64,000 bases of DNA from Symbiodinium natans (taxonomy: Eukaryota > Sar > Dinophyceae > Suessiales > Symbiodiniaceae). The notes below the pieces were generated by a model. The model was not told the DNA's origin. It did not search any database and saw only the letters and a program-made list of their open reading frames with translations. Location of the stretch: NCBI GenBank assembly GCA_905221605.1, contig CAJNDS010002723.1, forward strand, positions 514,001 through 578,000, read 5' to 3'. The translations under genes and the position numbers were made by a program. Shown here in pieces: positions 36,201-46,502 of this stretch. Every line of letters begins with the position of its first letter. The first letter of the stretch is position 1.

Positions 36201-36636
36201 TGCGAATTCCACCAGTTCACTGTCCGTCTGACTCTTCGATGAGTTACGAGCCGTGCGCTGCTAAGAAGCGAGGTTTCCCGTGTCTCATATCAATGTCACC
36301 AAGACCCTGGTGGTGGCCTCAATTGCTTGGGACCCCGTCGTCAGGCTGAGCCATTACTTGTACATGCTCGTTCCAGCTGGCCAAGGTGCTGCTCAGCCCA
36401 AGCTTGCTTGGTGGGAGGTCCAAAGCTTTGAGATGCGGCCTGAGAACCCCATCATGGGCCATGCCATGATAAAATCTTCATTCTTCTTCAACTGCATATT
36501 TGACCTCTTTGGGCTAAGAGGCAGTTTCTTGCTCTACGCCGGCTGCTTGTGTTGGCTTCTTGCAGTGATGGCAAGAGGCTCAGCCTTTCTGGGGTTCTAT
36601 CCGAAAGTCTATGAAAGCCTCAGGGAAAGCTACTAG
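33253..36636 (+). CDS. CDC50: CDC50/LEM3 family flippase beta subunit
   Basis: CDC50 proteins have two membrane spans and a glycosylated exoplasmic loop. They bind P4-ATPases, which need them to fold, leave the ER and turn over. Exons on the + strand match the family in order: a likely start MSSSGAGTGASLQQL at 33253 (tentative), SRFAQQKLRRLQ (about 33955, the cytosolic FxQQRL motif), a first span VVATLLLLLGFTVLRLGEQA (34085-34150), CNFNEDFKAE...GTCSLQLSLSQ joined across 34469-34558 to DMPAPVRLLYQLD, RFYQNFPTYIASGHAS (34692, family FYQNHRRYVKS), DVIFPCGLQ joined across 35090-35188 to ATSLFNDSFERG (family PCGLxAxSLFNDTF), LGTKDPNFVEWMRLDCMAAA (35840), RFPVSHINVTKTLVVASIAW (36271) and a second span near the stop at 36634-36636. 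Intervening exons at 35245-35830 are unresolved. The flippase lies immediately upstream. Confidence 0.9.
33814..33859. repeat. (TG)n microsatellite
   Basis: Thirteen TG dinucleotides (33814-33839) followed by interrupted TG/CG units to about 33859, in the first part of the CDC50 gene and probably intronic. Confidence 0.95.
34469..34558 (+). other. GA-AG intron in CDC50
   Basis: The exon ends CTCAGTCAG (L-S-Q) and the next begins GACATGCCTGCGCC (D-M-P-A-P), rebuilding the family strand that precedes YYQL. The intron starts GAGTCC and ends GCAAG, so AGGA stands at both edges. GA donors are known in dinoflagellates and almost absent elsewhere. Confidence 0.75.
35090..35188 (+). other. GC-AG intron inside the CDC50 signature
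   Basis: The exon ends F-P-C-G-L-Q at 35089 and the next begins A-T-S-L-F-N-D-S-F at 35189. Both edges carry AG/GC. Removal of 99 bases restores the family signature, which fixes both sites with little doubt. Confidence 0.88.
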
Positions 36637-39600
36637 AATCTACCAGCGGTCCACAATCTAAGAATCTAATCTAGTTATCTGCCTCTGAGGTCTTCCTCAT
36701 CAACCGATTCTGCAAGCGCACTCCTGGGCAACTCCGCTTCCGGGGCTCGCGCATGGCTTCGGAGGCCTGTGGCCGCTGCTCACAGATACTGGTAACAAAG
36801 CTGGCACAGCTGATGTCTTTAGCGAGTTCAGCTGCCTAGAGTAGCTTCGTTGACAGCGTGTCGAAGATGCCAGGATTCTGAGAGCAGTACTGAGAGCGAT
36901 GAAACAGTCTAGTCGTTGTCAGCAGAGCTAGACAGCTAGAAGGTCCCTGCTGCAGTTTCAGTTTCACTGAGATCAAAGCATCTTTGGGCATGGTCCAAGC
37001 AGGCCACTTTCTGGGCTTCCACGGGCATTTTTTCCAGAAATGTGTTCGTGGCATGTTATGTCAATATGTGTCCAGCTGTTAATCTTCATGCCAGCTGACG
37101 ACCGATTGAGCTTGACCAATGCGTTGGTTCCTTGGTTCCGGCAATTTTTGCTGCAAGGCCCGCAGAACAGTCACGCACTCTCTTAAACCATCCCCTCTAA
37201 GCCTGGCCAACGGAGCACAGCCCAACCCCCCAACACCAAACCCAGCAAAGACAGTCACAGCAGCTTCGAAGCAAATAAGTCCATGCGCCCTGCCGCTACA
37301 ATTGCCTAACTTCTCCAAGAGTACGTCGAATGAACTCAGCCGTCGGGGACTGAGACCATGCGATTCCCGGGTCGAGAGTCTAGAGTCTTTCAGGGGAATG
37401 CTACAGGATGCAAATGACCCCTCTTCATCTCGAGAGTCGTCGCCTCAGAGGATTTTGTCACTGTGTATTCGCACGTTGCTACGGGATGCTGTGGCCAATT
37501 CATGTGAGCTGGTGATGAGCAACAGGCCTCGAGATGCGGCTGCCAGCATAAGCAGCAGGGAGGCCAGACACCTATTACCTCGGCAAAAGAAAAGCAAAGA
37601 AGTTATGTTGCTGCATGGGGTCTTTGAACTTGCGGCAAGCAGCTCTTCCTGCTTCCAGGCGTTCTTTCCGAACGGACCAGGCGCATCTTTGGCAACACGC
37701 TGCCCATGTTGCGCTTTGTGCCGAGGTGTTGATGCTGGTGTGGTTTTAGTGATGGTATATGATGAGTTCTCGAAAGGCCTTGTTTGGCTTCTCAAATAAA
37801 TGGGGACACGAACCATGATCTGCATCAACTTTATGTGTTCGCTATGAGATCAACTCGCAAGCTGGCCTGACTCTTGAAACTCCACACTCCTTATAGAATT
37901 ATATGCCAGCGCAGACCCCAAACAGTGAGAGACCACATGAGTGACACGCGAAGAGCATGTCAAGCTCTCTCCAGACACGAGGAACACAATGATCAGCAGC
38001 TGCAGCGACAGCGAAAAAGCATGCACTTTCGAGCCACTGGACCTCCAAGTCCCTGCGTCCTCGGCGTACCCAGTTTACGCTACTGCGCCTAGGTGGGAGC
38101 GCGATGACCAACATCCCGAAATGCAAAGACGCCCAAAAGCGACGACATCTTCGCATTTCACGAACCCAAATGTCCAAGGGGGTCCTAACGAGAGCGTCTT
38201 CCACACTATCTTCCGATTGGACGATGGATTTCCGTCGTCATTTGTGTAAGCCCAGTTTAAGCAGCACCAAATGTCATTGCGTCAAAGCATTGGAAGCGAC
38301 ACTTTGACGACACCATTGGCACTATTTCCGCCATCCTAAGCTCGCCACCTGATTCACCATCTCTCGTCCTCCGTACGCGATATTGTGTTCTGCGCTGTCT
38401 CACCTTCATATGATCCTCGACCTGGAGTCCGGAGTACTACTCCACAAAAACCCTACCGCATACGTAAGTTTCCCCAAGTAGGGGAAACTTTCTTCGGGGT
38501 TCTTATAATCAGGATGATCGTGTTGCATGTTGGGCATTATCTGAGTCTGTAATTCGTTCCACCTATGTGATCCGAGTGCCGCTTTTGTACCTCCAACCGC
38601 TAGCAAAAAAGATTAGTTGAATAAAACATGCATTATGCCATTTGCGACAGTGTGGTTGGCGCCGAGCAGCGACAGCTCCGTGAAGTTTGCAACGGGTCAC
38701 GTGTCTATTGAGGTCCGTTGAACGATTTAGCCATGTTGGTCTAGGTTGTTTCTCAGCCATCGAAGAATTCGGCTAGGCTCCTTCGTCACTAATCCCGCAC
38801 TCCCGGGGTCTTGTGGTATGAGCCATTTTTTTGCCTTTTGCGTTGCATCAGCTGTTTGCGAACAATGCAGCCGTCATCCTCCCATGCTTGTTCAGCATAG
38901 AGCGCTTGTGGCGTCTCCGACTGCAACATGCGGTATCACGACCCTCGACCGATTGGTGCTATGCAGTAGTCCATGGACGCGTGCGAAAAGGAAGCATTTG
39001 AACTAGCATTCCCCGAGCCCAGCTGCACACATCCAAGGACCTACTACAACTCACCTACCTAATTGCATGAATTCATTGGAACCACGACAGCCTGGCAGGC
39101 GGCGAATGTCCGGAGACTGGTCCAGGGGATGCTGGCAGTGTGTCCGAGAACCCTAGTCCAAAAGGCCGCTGCTGTCGACCCGACCTGTGTTTTGCAACTT
39201 GCGGCGTCAGCTTTGCCAGATGTTTGGGTTCACATCTACCACTGCGACCCGTACACTGGCTTTCTGAACAGGCATCTTTCCTTGTCTTGCATCTTGCGTT
39301 GGTGTGCTTGAAGCTGCTTGGAGCTGCAGGATGCTATTGAAAAATTCTGAAATAGGCGGGGGGGGGGAGCCTGGAGGGGTGTGTTCTCTTGTTTCTAGAG
39401 TTCTTAAATTTAGCCGGCGCGAAGCTACCGGCTTTTTGAGGCATTTACCACGCCGGGATCGAAGTCTACGGCGAGGCCAAAGAGATTCACAGCTTGTGCT
39501 AGGAACACCCGAACCCACCATGCAATGCGAGACACGTGCGACTAACTGCCAAGAGCGTGTGTCTGAGTCTGGGCTGCTGCACAGCAAAGTGTCAGAATGA

Positions 39601-39755
39601 TCTTCATTTTCCAAGTGAGATCGTGCACATATTCCGTGTTCGGCCCGGGATTCGCGGCTCTCAGGGCTCAGGGTCCAATTTGATACCCTTCAACAGTCTC
39701 CGTCGACATCGGGAAGAATGCGAGGATTGCAATTGCTAACCACCAGCCAACTGCA
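36637..39755. other. Stretch without a recognised gene
   Basis: A 226-codon + frame (37119-37799) is open but overlapped by an open - frame and has no motif. Another open frame, about 39063-39303, contains AVDPTCVLQLAASALPD and DPYTGFLNRH and could be a first exon of the next gene. A G-run lies at 39358-39368. A perfect hairpin is listed separately. Confidence 0.35.
38466..38490. other. Perfect 10-bp inverted repeat with 5-base loop
   Basis: AAGTTTCCCC (38466-38475) and its exact reverse complement (38481-38490) are separated by AAGTA. It lies in an otherwise featureless region. A terminator or processing role cannot be claimed. Confidence 0.8.
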
Positions 39756-42350
39756 GGCAATGCCACCAATGCATACAAGCCAAGCAACAAGAGCGACTTC
39801 TTCTTTTGGTTCGTGGCCGCCCTCGCACAAATGATAAAAAGGTGTTAAAATACTTTTGGTCGGGGTTCACATCACGCGATGCCTTGTCCAAGACCAGCAG
39901 CACAGTGGGCAAAGGCGTGCTTTCTGCCAGTGATGCCGTTGCAGGTTCATGGTAAGTTGATGAACGCATGCGACATGTTTGGCAAAGCCCGGCCCCCGAT
40001 TCCATTAACCCACTCCTTTTTGGCCCAATAGTGGCCCATTGAATTAGCACAGGTGGCCCAACCCATCAGTCCATCAACTCCATCAAGTCATGTTGCCACC
40101 ATCGGCCCACCACTCGCCAATCTAATCTAATCTGCCACAGCCCGTCGAGCAGCTTTGGCCCTCTCGAGTGCTTGCCCGAATGTTCCGAAACTCGGTCTTG
40201 TGCTTTGTTCTTCAACGCCCCTGACCTGAGATTGAAGATGCAACATAGCCAGCACAGCCAACGCGTGAGAGATCTGGCTTTTGTTGAGCCTCTCTGGGTC
40301 CCTGATCCAGGAGTGGTCTTTTCAGTACTTTGAAGATACGTGGAATGATCCAACGATTTCTGGAATCATTCGTTGCGCCCCAAAGCAGATGAGCGGTAGA
40401 AGCCCCAGCTTCGGGGCACCGCATGGAAGTTTCCTGCTCTTGTGTGCGCGTGGAAGCCAAGCACCGTAAGCCCTCTCGAGCTCCAAGGCTATGAGTATCA
40501 GGAGTCGCTGAATCTTGGGCCCACCACGTTGAGTGAAGAAGAGGCCTGTCTGCCTTCAATCCTTTAGAATCTTTAGAAGCCCTTGCGTTGCAGCCCTGGC
40601 ACAAGGTTGATGACCTCTTGGACAAGCTGTGTGATGAGTACGCGGCCAGCACGTCACGGACTCAGCCAGCGCTTGCGTTCATCCCGAATGGCATGCTGCT
40701 GTGCCAAGCACCCGATCCTGATAGTTATTCGGGTGGTGGAAGGAGTGAACTTCAGCTCTGCACTTTGCATTTTCCACCACGACAGAACAACGGAATTAGC
40801 TCATCCAGTCACGGGACTTGGCAACCATCCACATTGCACAACACTTAGACACACCATACGAGCAACCTGCCACAACAAGCAAATCTCTGTGAGACGAGCA
40901 CCCAGGTACCACCTGACACACCGGAACTGTTTGACCTTCGCGCAGCATCTGGCTGCAAGCAAGCAGCTCAGCTTTCGGCGCCCCTTTAATGCTCTTCGGA
41001 GCTCGACAGTGCTCTGGCGCATGTTCCGAGGCTTGAAGCCTCCCAGACCATTCCCTGATTGGATCCTGGGCATCTTGGAGGTGCCTTGAGAAGTGGAAGC
41101 TAGGGTGGAAGGTATCTTTGTGTGGTGTCGTACACTTTGAAGTTTCGCAAGGCCAGCACAAGGCTTGGCGCAGTGGATGCCACCGTGGACTATTTCTGGT
41201 CCTGGGCCAAGTGGTCGGGGCCTCTGAGACTTCCGGCATCTTCCGGCCAGCGGCTGCCCTGAGCTTCTTTAAAACTTGGCAGAGACTGTGAAAAGTTAGC
41301 TTCTTGACCTAACTCCATGCAGCTGAGTAAAGATCCCTGGGGACCCAATTCCCGAACTCCCCTCTTAATGGTAACCTCAAGCTTCAAGCCATCTTGCGGC
41401 GTCAGGTACATGATCCGGAAGCATGAGCCAGCGGAGGCAAGCCTGCTCTTGCATCATATTGCTTCTGATCAAGCTTCATCGGATTTGTTTCTTCCATGCC
41501 TCGACGCATAGCACGTGGCGCTTGTCAGCCCCAAGAAGTTGTGCTCTCGTGTGCTGGCTGCTTCGTGTTCGCCGATCTTCCTGAAGGACCCGCCTCCGCA
41601 ACCTCCTCCGCAGCAGGCCATGCCCGCAGCGTGCCGTAGGTGTGCCTGAGCTTGATACACTGATACACCAATCGAGAGTGGTTTGAGTAGAGGCCGGCAG
41701 TTGGTCAATGCTTGGGCATCTTGGCAGCAGATGGTGGCAGTGGCTATGCGGGCTGCATCAGGCCATGTCCCGCACTTTGGGGAGCGTGGGCATTGCAGGC
41801 TGTACCCAACTTGCTCGCCTTCAATGTGCCCGGGCCCAGCGCAAGCCTCAAAGCCTCCCAGATCATGGGCGCTGCCGTGCTCAAAGCTGACGGTGACTTG
41901 AGTGGTGGACTTCGCGGTGTTTGCCAGGCAAAGGACGCGCACGACAGCGTCCGGAACTCGGTGCCATCGAAAGATTGGAGTTGGAGCTGCACGAAAGCCT
42001 GGCTCAGGAATCCGCACCACCTGCGCCCCCAGGCATCGGCAGCCCGTACTTCGAGAAATGTTGCGTTCTGGCCCTCAGCTGGTGACCAGGCATGCAAGCT
42101 GTCAACTTGCACGATGAGTCAACTCCTCAGCTCTCGGCCACGCAAGCTAAGCAGTGCATTCTGAGCTACACGAAGCAGTCTCCTACGTGCAGTCTTTTCT
42201 GCATGCTGGAGGCAAAACGACAGACTTGTGACGGAGTGAGCGCAGTGTGAGTGCGAAGAATTCGACCCGAACCGCGCTTTGTGCTGCACGGCGTTTGAAA
42301 CCGTCGAACTCAACTTGGAGCAGTGTACCTTGAGCCTCGAACAATGTTGA
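39756..42350 (+). CDS. Unrecognised multi-exon gene with cysteine-rich end
   Basis: The family is not recognised. Open + strand pieces with protein-like composition follow in sequence: 39757-39843 (NKSDFFFWFVAALAQMIKR, after a GCAG acceptor), 39868-39955 (FTSRDALSKTSSTVGKG...VAGS, ending at a GTAAGT donor), 40139-40219 (PVEQLWPSRVLARMF), 40312-40395 (YFEDTWNDPTISGIIRCAPK), 40467-40566 (SPLELQGYEYQESLNLG...LSEEEACLPSIL), 40575-40720 (LQPWHKVDDLLDKLCDEYAA), and the end 42089-42350. The end has ten cysteines in two frames that meet near 42245: one stops at 42250 after QTCDGVSAV; the other reads QCECEEFDPNRALCC and stops at 42350. A frameshift or a very short intron separates them. A disulphide-bonded secreted or lumenal domain is likely, but its role is unknown. 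The 40.7-42.0 kb part is less clear. Confidence 0.45.
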
Positions 42351-43227
42351 GCGAATGCTGTAGAGTCTTTTGCTGATTTGCCGCTTTGAGCGTAGAGCTC
42401 AGCCGACGAGTTGAGGTGAAGCCGCTGCCAGCATACCGTGTAGAGATACATTCTCAGTCTGTTTCACCTCTTTCACGCCACGAGTCCGTTGAACATGCAG
42501 TGCATGACAAAGGAGCCACCATGTTGCACCGACCACGCCTCAACCGACGGCAGCACTCTATCAGCAAGCCTGTTTCAAGTAACTTGCAGCAATGTCATGT
42601 TGCTCTCCTATTCACAGGTGCATTGGCAACAACAGTTGGGGTGCAGGTGCGAGCATCATAAGACAGGGTACTTGACGGAATCGAACGCGCAAAGGCGCTG
42701 CTGCACTGAGAACAACTTAGCTTATGAGAATATGATGGACAATGGTTTGACGTGCCTGCTCATCGAAATAGTCGTCACCGGAAGCTTCGCCACCGAAAGG
42801 CTCGCCGCCCAAATCTTGGCCATCGAAAGACTGCCACAGACTGATGACGAAACAGAAAGCGTGTGTTCTAAAATGAAGGTAGTTTTGTCTGTTTAAGTTC
42901 CGACATCGACGTTTTGTCTGTTGAAGTTCCGACATCGACAGTTTACAGCCCTCCGGTCACTTAATGGTCCCCTGATGGCAAGGTTGCTTCAGCACTCCCC
43001 CCTGCAGACAGGACTCTTCGGATCCGTAATGTGGTTAGCAGTTACCTAGGCCAGGTTGCGGTGTCAGTTTGGTTTTGTTTCTGGAAGGCGTGCCGCGCAA
43101 GCTAAACCCCTGCGTGCACGCGTAGGTTTGCGTTATTTGAGGAAGCTCCGATTCTCGGACACCCCGCCCCCATATTAGGAATTCTTATCGGGCAAGCTCG
43201 GGCTCAGAAGAGGCCAAATGCCGCTTC
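42351..43227. other. Intergenic stretch upstream of the AKR gene
   Basis: No gene was recognised. It holds a tandem duplication (42882-42939) and the 5' region of the aldo/keto reductase. No complete spliced-leader relic was found just upstream of 43228. Confidence 0.4.
42882..42939. repeat. 29-bp tandem duplication
   Basis: The unit GTTTTGTCTG...CATCGAC occurs twice in direct succession (42882-42910 and 42911-42939) with a single mismatch. Confidence 0.9.
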
Positions 43228-44373
43228 ATGCCGCTGTCTTTCCTTTCCCTTTCCCCATGCGCTGCGGCCTCTGCGGCCTCTGCGGCCTCTCCTTCGAGGC
43301 GAGCGCTGCCTCGAAGTCCTCGAAATCCTGCCGCGCTTCCTGAGGATGGCCGGCGCACTGCTCGTAGTGGGGTTCTACTCAGAGCGCTTTACCTTGGAAG
43401 TAGCTTGCAGGCGATATCCAGGATAAGCAGGATAAAGATGAGAAGCTCCAGAAGGAGCACGGGTTCGCAGAAGAGACGGGAGTTGGGTGCGAGCATGGTC
43501 TGCGCGACATTCTGTCCTCCAGCGCGAGCCACGGCAAGTGCACAGAGTGCGGCCATGGTTCCACGCGTTGGACTGGGCACCTGCTGTTTGAAAGGCCAAG
43601 ACTGCTTGCAGCAGGTTTCGGAGGGCTTGCAAGTGGGGTACCGCGTCATCGACACTGCAAGCCATTATGAGAATGAGCCCGAGGTCGCAGAGGCTGTTCG
43701 CCGTGCGGAGCTTGAGCGAGACAAGATATATCTCATAACCAAGATCTGGTTTGATGACATGGGTGACAGGGCTCCAGAAGCCATCCAAGAGTCGCTGAGG
43801 CGGTTGAACACAGATTACGTAGATCTGCTCCTCATGCATTTCCCCGGGGCAAATGATGTTCTACAAAGCCCAGCTGCAAATCGCGAGCGTCGAGAAAGGA
43901 CTTGGCGTGCCATGGAAGATGCGAAGTCTCAAGGCAGAGCAAGGTCCATTGGGGTTGCAAACTTCACCCGCAGGCACTTGAAGGAGTTATTCGAGTACTG
44001 TCGCGAACCCCCTGCTGTGCTTCAAACCGAGATCCATCCGTACTTCCAACAAAGCAAGCTGGTGGACTTCTCCAAGCAAAACGGACTTCAAATCCAGTCA
44101 TTCTCGCCTTTGGCACATGGAGATCTCAACCTCTTGGAGGATAAGGTGTTGAAGAGCATCGCTTCCACACACCAGAAGTCTTCTGCACAGGTGGTGCTCC
44201 GATGGCTGCTCCAGCAAAATATCTCACCGATTGTTTTCAGCCGCTCACGGCAACGCCTTGTCGAGAATCTGGACACCAACTTCCGGCTGTCAGATCAGGA
44301 CATGGACCGAATATCATTCCTGGATCGAGACTCTGCAGCGAGGGTTGGATTTGACCCAAACTTGATTGCCTGA
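43228..44373 (+). CDS. Aldo/keto reductase, intronless, with N-terminal extension
   Basis: An NADPH-dependent oxidoreductase of the AKR superfamily, 381 residues on one uninterrupted frame. The barrel begins near residue 110 with VPRVGLGTCCLKG; the catalytic tetrad is complete: Asp142 and Tyr147 in IDTASHYENE, Lys172 in ITKIWF, His204 in LLLMHFPG. RSIGVANFTRRHLKEL and LQTEIHPYFQQ are typical, as is the cofactor strand IVFSRSRQRLVEN near residue 334. Residues 1-109 are an extra Ala/Ser/Arg-rich stretch with a short hydrophobic start (MPLSFLSLSPCAAASAASAA), which suggests organelle targeting; dinoflagellate plastid leaders have this kind of composition. Absence of introns among heavily split neighbours suggests origin from a processed transcript. 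The substrate cannot be read from sequence. Confidence 0.92.
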   Translation: MPLSFLSLSPCAAASAASAASPSRRALPRSPRNPAALPEDGRRTARSGVLLRALYLGSSLQAISRISRIKMRSSRRSTGSQKRRELGASMVCATFCPPARATASAQSAAMVPRVGLGTCCLKGQDCLQQVSEGLQVGYRVIDTASHYENEPEVAEAVRRAELERDKIYLITKIWFDDMGDRAPEAIQESLRRLNTDYVDLLLMHFPGANDVLQSPAANRERRERTWRAMEDAKSQGRARSIGVANFTRRHLKELFEYCREPPAVLQTEIHPYFQQSKLVDFSKQNGLQIQSFSPLAHGDLNLLEDKVLKSIASTHQKSSAQVVLRWLLQQNISPIVFSRSRQRLVENLDTNFRLSDQDMDRISFLDRDSAARVGFDPNLIA

Positions 44374-44745
44374 CTGCTTGGATCGGAATGACAGTCTTGT
44401 CATGCTTTGTGCGGCTCTCCACGGGGTTTCTTTCGACACGCCTGGAAGGTCAGGTTGGTCTTGCTCAAAGAGCTCAAAGCACTGCAGCACTGACGCACGA
44501 TTGTAAGTTTCAACTGAACTGGGCAGCTTCTCGGCTCTCAGGTGCCTTGCATAGATCCGTCAAGTGAGCTCAGCTTGAGCAACTCATGAATGTGCATGCC
44601 TTGCGCAAAATCGTAGACGCACAGCTCTGCGTTTTGAGGTGATGTTCACTCTTGAGGAGGCGCATCATCCTGAATAGATGTTACTTAAACCACCACCCGC
44701 ACACTGGCAACGATAAACTCCAAGCATCTCAACAAGTAGCACAGC
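44374..44745. other. Short spacer after the AKR gene
   Basis: Nothing recognised. It presumably holds the AKR 3' region and the 5' part of the following gene. Confidence 0.4.
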
Positions 44746-46502
44746 ATGTTCGAGTACACGCTCGAAGAGCGCGCCTTAGTCGTGTTCCAGCACGGTTGCC
44801 ACCCGGACATCACACCGAAGCTGCAAGTTTTTTCCCGAGGCCTTGCACATCTGCGTATGGGATGCCTACGACTGCCAGAGCCCAAGGCAACTCTTGGTGG
44901 GAGGAAGAATTGACCCAGACAGCCGTTCAGATGCGTTCCTGACTTCTCGTTTGCGCAGGGGTCTTTGGCAAGAGTGAGCGGGAGGACCGATTGTTGTGGT
45001 CACATTTGCGTCCAATACGCGTGATAAAGTCTGCAGACAGGAGTGGCTGGAGAAGCGCGTAGAGGGGCTCGAGCCTTGCGCCAAGTTGTGGTCTTTCATG
45101 TTGAACCCCTGAACAGTCGAGGCTGGATTTGCTCCCTTTTAGACGGCCCTGAGGGTTTATCTGATGTCAATAGGGAGGAGTTTAGATAGGTTTAGAAGGG
45201 GCAGTGATGCCTGGCAATCTTTTTGAAGGCGCGGCACGTGGAATTTTCTTACGGCGCCCGGACGATTTGGCTTTAAACAGACAGGAACTCCCAAACAGTC
45301 AGGGTGTCCTGAATAACTCAGCCAAATTGGCTCAATACCGGAGGCCCTTACTAAACCAGGTCCAACATTAGGGTGTAGGGCAGTGTAGGGCGTAGGTTCA
45401 AGATGGTAGCATGCTGCTTCACGTATGCTCAAATCGCAAGTTTGTATCTTTGTAATTAGCAACGCATGTCCACGGATCGTGTGTTCAGGTCGGCTGTGGC
45501 GACTCTCCAGGTGCGCGTGTGGACTCGCGATGCGCGTCAAGCCGCCGCGCCGGCGGTTGTGACAGCGTGCAGGAGCTTATGCAAGACGTAGCTGAGAACC
45601 TCACTCGAGCACCGCGCTCAGCCGTCACGTCCATTCGCATCCAACAATTCAAAGTAAAAGCAGCAGGCATCATGCACATGTTTGGAATATTTCCGATGAT
45701 GTTCAGGCCGCGGACCGGTCAGAGCTTCAGGCCGCAGAGCCTGTGCCTGAGCTTGCGGACGGCTGGTCCTCTGTTGCAGTAGATATAATGGACGAGATGG
45801 GCGTTTGCTTTGGATTTGTTGAGGACGCGTGTCATGAATGCCATCCAGGCGGATGGCTCATGCCATCGGAACATATAGGGAATGGCGAGCAAGATCAAGA
45901 CTAAAGACATCAAACATTCCATGACAGCTGACCAGCATTCAAAAACACAAGTCGTATTGATTGTGGCTGAGCGGCATGGTGCTCGAGTGTTGGAAGGTCA
46001 TGTGTTCCAAAGCCGGGCAGAATCCAAGTTCGTAGTGCGCAGTTTTTCTTTGAGTGTCTGGATGATGCAGCTGATGCGAAGGCAGCCATCGCAATGCGGC
46101 AAGCTCCTGCCGTGTCGTCAGGAAAATCACGCTCAGCAGAATGCACTACTGCAAAGTCCTTCGGAAAGGGTGTTGCCGTGTTTGGTTCCTCCCGTGCCTG
46201 CAAGGTCTACTCGCCATACGTGCAACCCACGACGCCTGACCCATGGGGCCGTTTCTGAACTTCGTAGCACGGCCCCTGCGCACTTGGCAAGCGTGACAAA
46301 CCCCGGGCCCCAAAACGGTGGCTCGCGTGCAAACGTTTGTCTGCTATCGGGTGCCTTTTCGTATGTCTCATTTCCATCTCTCGGCCAGCGCCTGAACATG
46401 TGAACCTTTCACACCCCCGGAGTCGGTAGATCCTCACTCCGTGCAGTCACCGTTTGAAGTGGTCGAGGGCGAAAGGGCTCAGCCAGCATCGGTAGGTGGT
46501 TA
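44746..46502 (+). CDS. Unrecognised five-exon gene
   Basis: No family is recognised, but five consecutive + strand open pieces are clearly protein-like: 44746-44913 (MFEYTLEERALVVFQHGCHP...ITPKLQVFSRGLAHLRMG), 45489-45656 (after TTCAG; GCDSVQELMQDVAENLTRAP, RSAVTSIRIQQFKVK), 45683-45904 (ELADGWSSVAVDIMDEMGVC, FGFVEDACHECHPGGWLMP), 46013-46258 (IQVRSAQFFFECLDDAADAK, then CTTAKSFGKGVAVFGSSRAC) and 46393-46502 (ESVDPHSVQSPFEVVEGERA, then a stop or a GTAGGT donor). The sequence is acidic to neutral with scattered Cys and His; CHECH in the third piece could bind metal. The FFFECLDDAADAKAAI segment is faintly like the end of an RNA-recognition motif, which is not enough to claim one. Phases between pieces are not all resolved. 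Confidence 0.5.

Noticed and set aside
23061-36636. P4-ATPase fused to a guanylate cyclase, as found in apicomplexans and ciliates
   Set aside because: No cyclase motif was found after the last membrane exons; the next gene is CDC50.
37119-37799. 226-codon + strand open frame
   Set aside because: Biased Ser/Arg/Pro composition, an overlapping open - strand frame and no recognisable motif.
45321-45336. Sequence resembling the dinoflagellate spliced-leader end (GCCA--TTGGCTCAA)
   Set aside because: 13 of 16 bases match, which is expected about once by chance in 64 kb on two strands, and no gene starts just downstream.
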